This document shows, piece by piece, positions 59,614-64,000 of a DNA stretch of 64,000 nucleotides. The stretch comes from Bacillus coahuilensis m4-4. GTDB taxonomy: Bacteria > Bacillota > Bacilli > Bacillales > Bacillaceae_K. Each line of letters begins with the position of its first letter. Positions within the stretch are counted from its first letter, which is position 1. The notes beneath the pieces were generated by a model. The model did no database searches, was not told the DNA's origin, and worked only from the letters and a program-made list of their open reading frames with translations. The stretch is from the NCBI RefSeq assembly GCF_000171615.1, contig NZ_ABFU01000016.1, forward strand, positions 1-64,000. Direction: 5' to 3'. The translations under genes were made by a program, and so were the position numbers.

Positions 59614-60228
59614 TTACAGATTTTTTACAATTGTGTAAAGTAAAAATCGTTCATTTCGGTTGTGTTCAAATAGTCCCGGTATACGGACCTCTCTTTTCAG
59701 AACAAATTTGGTCTCATTCTCTAAGAAGAACAAATAATCTTCCGAAGGATAATAGAGAACCAAGCTAATATCACGAGGAGAGGAAGCATACGAATGAAGT
59801 ATATTTTTCACCACTCTTCTAAAAATAGCAACAGTGAAGGGATTAAAAAAATAAAAAATAGTATCCTGTGTTTGAATCGGATAGGTTTCTGCTAGCCCGT
59901 GGTAAAAAGTAATTTCATCATGGACTACATCATACTTTTTCCTGTAATTCTCTAAGTTGACTAACGAATTTCTATAAAATTCCTCTTCATATTCTACTCC
60001 TATAGCCTTCCCCTTTCCATAGGAGTGAACATAAAAATTCATTCTTCCCTTCCCGCAACCAAAATCAACAAGTCTTTCATCATATGATAAAGTTAGCACG
60101 CCAAATAACTCATCAAGCCCTATATAAGGAGTTGGTTCGTATCGGTGATAGTGAAATGAATGGGTAAATGCGTTAGGATCTCCTGTTGTATTAATGTTTA
60201 ATTCTTCATCACGTGCGTGTTCGTTCAT
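59614..60228 (-). CDS. Class I SAM-dependent methyltransferase
   Basis: The 204-residue protein has motif I LVDFGCGKGRMNFYVHSYG near residues 53-71, the acidic loop GVEYEEEF for the SAM ribose, and FYFFNPF in place of motif IV. The substrate is unknown. A Phe-rich C-terminal strand region ends the fold. It is divergent from the NAD-epimerase-like gene at 60305. Confidence 0.82.
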   Translation of the reverse strand: MNEHARDEELNINTTGDPNAFTHSFHYHRYEPTPYIGLDELFGVLTLSYDERLVDFGCGKGRMNFYVHSYGKGKAIGVEYEEEFYRNSLVNLENYRKKYDVVHDEITFYHGLAETYPIQTQDTIFYFFNPFTVAIFRRVVKNILHSYASSPRDISLVLYYPSEDYLFFLENETKFVLKREVRIPGLFEHNRNERFLLYTIVKNL

Positions 60229-60304
60229 GTTCTACCCTCATTTTATAAGTATACTTATAGTCTTTATGATACAGTAAAAGAAAGCAAAAGAGGAGGTAGA
60301 AAGA

Positions 60305-61045
60305 ATGAAAGCGATTGTGACTGGAATGAATGGTACGGTTGCACCCGTATTAGGAGAGTATCTAAAAACAAAAGGCATTGAAGCCATACCTTGGGACCGA
60401 GAGAAGGTATCGACAACAGACATAAAAGAAATGAAGGCTTTTTTCGACCGCATTCAGCCTACCTATTTTTTTCATATTGGAATGGGTCCCCCACAATGGG
60501 CTAGCACTCTAGCAACCATTTGTTTTGAAAGACAAATTCCATTTCTTTTTACTAGTACCGTATCTGTATTTTCTGAAGCGGGAACTGGTCCCTATACGGT
60601 TGAAAGTCTACCTGATGCAGAGGATGATTATGGAAAGTATAAACGGGATTGTGAAGAGGCCATTAATGAAGCGAATCCAAATGCCTGGATTGTCCGAATA
60701 GGCTGGCAGATTGGCCATGATAGAGGTTCTAACAATATGATAGACTTCTTAGAACGAACGATGGATGAAAAAGGATTCATTCCTGCAAGCTCTGAATGGT
60801 ATCCCTCTACTTCTTTCTTAGAAGATACTGTCGAAGCACTCTATACTATTTTTACTACCAAACAGCCTGGCTTATACTTAGCTAATGGTAACCCAAGCTA
60901 TTCTTTTCACAACATTGTAACCGCTCTTAATCAAAAGCATGGAGGAAAGTGGAAAGTTAAGGAAACAACAGACTTGAAGCGGGATGACCGGATGTTTGAT
61001 GACAGGGTGGAGCTCTCCAGTATTCATAAAAAGTTAGATATATAA
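60305..61045 (+). CDS. NAD(P)-dependent sugar-nucleotide reductase/epimerase-like protein
   Basis: The 246-residue protein is an extended SDR of the RmlD type: VTGMNGTVAPVLGEYL for the cofactor, FTSTVSVF with the Ser/Thr, and YGKYKRDCEEAI containing the YxxxK pair. The C-terminal substrate domain is short. The RmlD-like match is to fold only and the substrate is unknown. AGGAGG precedes the ATG. Confidence 0.75.
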   Translation: MKAIVTGMNGTVAPVLGEYLKTKGIEAIPWDREKVSTTDIKEMKAFFDRIQPTYFFHIGMGPPQWASTLATICFERQIPFLFTSTVSVFSEAGTGPYTVESLPDAEDDYGKYKRDCEEAINEANPNAWIVRIGWQIGHDRGSNNMIDFLERTMDEKGFIPASSEWYPSTSFLEDTVEALYTIFTTKQPGLYLANGNPSYSFHNIVTALNQKHGGKWKVKETTDLKRDDRMFDDRVELSSIHKKLDI

Positions 61046-61285
61046 AGAAATTGCTTTGGAGAGAGAAGTGTCTTCATTTCTCTTTCCTTCTATACGTTTG
61101 CACCCTATAAACTCTCCCCATACATAGCTCTTCTCCTTTCTAGACAGAGTTTACTAGACGATTACTTTTTAATGCTGACCACATGCCTAACTACATCCAG
61201 ACACCCTTCTATGTAGAAAATCATTGACTCCCTAGCCAAATATCGCTAGAATATACAACAATATTTATTTCATAATTTATACACA

Positions 61286-61417
61286 CGACTCGTATAATAG
61301 TGGGAATATGGCCCAAAAGTTTCTACCAAACTACCGTAAATAGTTTGACTACGAGGATGTGAGGGCTTTTTATGCAACCCTCTCCTTCCTCATTTAGTCA
61401 GAAAGGAGAGGATTTTT
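61286..61417 (+). promoter_or_regulatory. Purine (guanine-class) riboswitch with terminator upstream of ade
   Basis: P1 is CTCGTA (61289-61294) with TACGAG (61350-61355). P2 is TGGG/CCCA and P3 is AAACTA/TAGTTT, with the conserved loops ATATGG and CCGTAAA and the junction AAGTTTCTACC. The specificity base equals C74 (61349, in GACTAC), as in guanine/hypoxanthine aptamers; adenine aptamers have U. Downstream, CTCTCCTT and AAGGAGAG form a terminator stem with seven T. GAGGG/CCCTC (61361-61382) can form the competing antiterminator. The 3' arm of the terminator is the ribosome site of ade. Confidence 0.93.
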
Positions 61418-63135
61418 TTGTATACACAAGACAAAATGGAGCAGTATATTCAAGCTGCCAGTAAAACGATTAAAGCAGAGACCGTGATAAAGAATGGCAA
61501 AATCGTTGATGTGTTCAACGGTGAAATCATAGAGGCTGATGTGGCAATTGAAGACGGGATCATTGTGGGTATAGGTGAATTCGAAGGAAGTACCACGATA
61601 GATGCTACGGGACAATATATTTGCCCAGGCTTAGTGGATGCCCACGTTCATATTGAATCTTCTTTAGTATCTCCTACGGAATTCGCAAAAGTAGTGTTGC
61701 CTCATGGGGTTACAAGTGTTATTACAGACCCACATGAAATTGCAAATGTTTCAGGTGAAGCGGGAATTCAGTATATGCTAGCGGCCTCTGAAAACTCTTC
61801 TTTAGATGTGTACTTTATGCTTCCTTCAAGTGTGCCAGCTACTCCGTATGAGAATAACGGGGCAACTCTTGAAGCAGAACATTTACAGCCATTCCTACGC
61901 GATGAGAGGGTATTAGGATTAGCGGAAGTCATGGATTTTCCAGCTGTGAAAAACGTTACTCCCACTATGATGAATAAACTTCGATTAACTTCTATGAAGG
62001 ATGGTCATGGTGCTGGTCTCGATCAAGACGGAATTAACATTTATAGAACGGCTGGAATCAGAACGGACCACGAAGCAACATCAGCACAAGAAGCAAAGGA
62101 ACGTCTTCAGCGAGGGATGCTATTACTCATTCGGGAGGGATCTGTTGCAAAGGATTTAAAACAGCTGCTTCCTGCTGTTACACATAAAAACGTTTCTAGA
62201 TGCATGTTTTGTACAGATGATAAGCATTTAGATGATCTTATTAGAGAAGGAAGCATTGACCATAATGTTCGCTTAGCTATTAGTGAAGGAATGGATCCTA
62301 TTATGGCTATCACAATGGGTTCCTATAATGCAGCTAATTGTTACGGTCTTGGAACAAAAGGAGCGATTGCCCCAGGGTTTGAAGCAGATTTATTTTTTGC
62401 CGAATCTTTAGAGGATTTAACCATCACCTCTGTCTATAAAAAAGGAATACTAGTAGCCGAAAGTGGAAGTTACCTAGAGAATGATTATGCTTACACTCAC
62501 TCTTCTTCCACTTCACTAACATCTACAGTACACATTCAGAATGTGACCAAGGAACAGCTTCAAATTCCTATTCAAGGCTCTAAAGCATTTGCGATTGAAA
62601 TTATACCTAATTCCTTGTTAACAAAAAAGCTTGTAGTTGATATCAAAGAAGATTATTTTCTCCCATCAACTGAAAAAGACTTACTGAAACTCGCTGTCAT
62701 TGAAAGACACCATGCTACCGGGAATATTGGTCTTAGTATTGTGAAAGGGTTTGAAATGAAAAGGGGGCAATCGCCACTACTATTGCTCATGACTCACACA
62801 ACATAGTAGTAGCTGGGACAAACGACGAAGATATGCTAACTGCTATATCAGAACTGGAAAGAATGCAGGGTGGTTTAGTATATATTGTAGATGGATCGGT
62901 AAAAAGCTCTTTGTCACTACCTATTGCAGGATTATTTTCAAATGAACCGTTTGAAGATGTCAAAGAAAAGTTAGTTCATTTAAAATCAGCTCTTATCACC
63001 GAAGGCTTCGACCCAGGCTTTAATCCGTTTTTAACACTATCATTTTTAACACTTCCTGTTATTCCTCAATTAAAATTGACGGACAAAGGATTATTTGATG
63101 TTGATAGATTCGAACATATCACAATAGATTTCTAG
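61418..63135 (+). CDS. ade: Adenine deaminase (apparent frameshift)
   Basis: The enzyme deaminates adenine to hypoxanthine for purine salvage. The restored product has 572 residues. Metal-site motifs are GLVDAHVHIESS, ITDPHEIANV and CTDDKHLDDL, with the C-terminal domain ending in a family-like region. The TTG start at 61418 has GGAGAGG seven bases upstream, inside the terminator stem of the riboswitch. The frame is lost at five G (62763-62767); six join FEMKRG to AIATTIAHDSHN. Confidence 0.94.
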
Positions 63136-63138
63136 ATA

Positions 63139-63168
63139 AAACAACAGCCGCATGCTGCGGCTGTTTTC
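63139..63168. terminator. Bidirectional terminator ade/DUF962 gene
   Basis: AACAGCCGCA and TGCGGCTGTT form a 10-bp stem with a 3-base loop and short T-runs on both strands. Confidence 0.88.
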
Positions 63169-63491
63169 TATTTTACTCCTGCCTTTATTAACTCCTCGTC
63201 TAGTTTTCCTATTAAAAAATATATGTACATTTGGAAATCCGCCCGTAACGACCATAAAGGATGACCGAACGTGGCTGGCTTGTTCCCTTCTATATAAAAG
63301 TGACTGACCCATGCGAAAGAATAGCCTACAAATGGAGCAAGGAGTAATAACCATAAATTAAACGTTATAAGGACCATCAAGAGAAAAAGGAAGACAAACG
63401 TTGTCCCCACAAAATGCCATCTTCTCGTTGTCGGTTTACTGTGCTGTGTTAAATAAAAATACCAAAAATCTTGATAACTTTTAAATTCCAT
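63168..63491 (-). CDS. DUF962/Mpo1-like membrane protein
   Basis: The 107-residue protein has two or three membrane helices and the motifs QHSKPTTRRWHFVGTT and FAWVSHFYIEGNKPATFGHP, with the His residues that bind iron in yeast Mpo1, a 2-hydroxy fatty acid dioxygenase. The bacterial family's activity is not established to my knowledge. GGAGGG lies seven bases upstream of the ATG. Confidence 0.85.
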   Translation of the reverse strand: MEFKSYQDFWYFYLTQHSKPTTRRWHFVGTTFVFLFLLMVLITFNLWLLLLAPFVGYSFAWVSHFYIEGNKPATFGHPLWSLRADFQMYIYFLIGKLDEELIKAGVK

Positions 63492-63661
63492 TAGAAACTC
63501 CCTCCTTACTTATATATAAGAAAATCTAGTAATAATATGTTAGAAAATTCTTCATATTTCAGAAAAACAATATGAACTAGATTCATCAAGACTTATAAGA
63601 AAGATATATAAATGTTTAACAAGAATTAATTTTATTTTCCTACAAATTTGTTCTATACATT

Positions 63662-63707
63662 CTATAACAGATTTGTTATAGTAAGTATAGAACAGTTCTG
63701 TTATATA
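63662..63707 (+). promoter_or_regulatory. Operator-like repeats upstream of the GntR gene
   Basis: A perfect inverted repeat CTATAACA / TGTTATAG (63662-63681, 4-base centre) is followed by TATAGAACAG-TT-CTGTTATATA (63686-63707, one mismatch per arm). A further half-site ATAGAACAG lies at 63712-63720. They cover the likely promoter of the regulator gene and suit autoregulation by a GntR dimer. Confidence 0.65.
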
Positions 63708-63737
63708 AACCATAGAACAGATTGGAGGGTCCTATAG

Positions 63738-64000
63738 TTGATACTATTAGATTCTGAGTCAGAACGCCCACTATACTCACAGCTTACATCGGGTGTAATG
63801 GAAGCTATTATTCGTGGAGATCTTGCAACGGGCGATACTTTACCGTCAGTTCGATCACTCGCTTCAGACCTTGGCGTAAACATGCACACTGTAAATAAAA
63901 GTTATCATGAACTAGAAGCAAAAGGGATCGTTGAAATCGTTTCAAAAAAGGGAGCTGTTATTACAGCGTCGCTAAATGGAGAAATTAGTTTGGATAGACG
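63738..64000 (+). CDS. GntR family regulator, YhcF/YtrA-like (partial at window edge)
   Basis: The 87 residues present contain the GntR winged helix: PLYSQLTSGVMEAIIRGDLA, TLPSVRSLASDLGVNMHTVN and KSYHELEAKGIVEIVSKKGA. The TTG start follows GGAGGG by eight bases. The gene runs out of the window. By analogy with the subfamily, a transporter or membrane gene is expected downstream. Confidence 0.85.
   Translation, partial: MILLDSESERPLYSQLTSGVMEAIIRGDLATGDTLPSVRSLASDLGVNMHTVNKSYHELEAKGIVEIVSKKGAVITASLNGEISLDR

Overview
The window is chromosomal DNA of an endospore-forming member of the Bacillaceae. The evidence is a low G+C content, strong AGGAGG-type ribosome binding sites with ATG/GTG/TTG starts, and two small acid-soluble spore protein genes (sspE, sspK). 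Gene order also follows, in inverted orientation, the Bacillus subtilis block yfhD-yfhE-yfhF-recX-yfhH-sspK-yfhJ-yfhP-mutY-yfhS-fabL-sspE-ygaB-ygaC-ygaD-ygaE-gsaB-bcp-perR-ygzB-ygxA-rrnD. The genus cannot be fixed from the sequence alone. Tandem sigma-A promoters with rRNA-promoter architecture at 36-160 point leftward out of the window, so an rRNA operon (the rrnD position) probably starts just beyond base 1.

Layout. 0-8.4 kb: ygxA, ygzB, perR, a D-2-hydroxyacid dehydrogenase, bcp, a small K+ channel, a three-gene ABC-2 exporter and hemL. 8.5-14.6 kb: a CodY-box-preceded glutamate synthase large subunit and a ygaE-like membrane protein. 14.6-29 kb is an accessory segment between ygaE and ygaD. 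It holds a peptide ABC transporter operon, an ECF sigma/PadR/FtsW-like module with nonsense mutations, a GntR-ABC operon and a Zur-controlled zinc locus. 29-40.8 kb: the conserved ygaD-to-yfhD block. 40.9-47 kb: a chemoreceptor, a decayed sporulation-type PAS kinase, recQ and a membrane hydrolase. 47-52.9 kb: the histidine utilization operon hutPHUIG with its HutP attenuator. 53-64 kb: single genes, including two internally repetitive proteins, pepT, ferritin, two SDR-fold proteins, a methyltransferase, and an adenine deaminase behind a guanine-class purine riboswitch. A truncated GntR gene lies at the right edge.

Two cross-cutting observations stand out. First, four intergenic arrays (30.9, 36.1, 36.4 and 58.1 kb) carry short GC-rich cores at a 20-21 bp period, about two turns of B-DNA. 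Each array has its own core and I do not recognise them as a named repeat family. Second, about 20 otherwise well conserved genes are broken by single-base indels, nearly all in short homopolymers. This looks much more like assembly or read error than biology. A smaller set of lesions (in-frame TAG/TGA/TAA and a large kinase deletion) looks like genuine gene decay. Frameshifted genes are given below with their full reconstructed extents.
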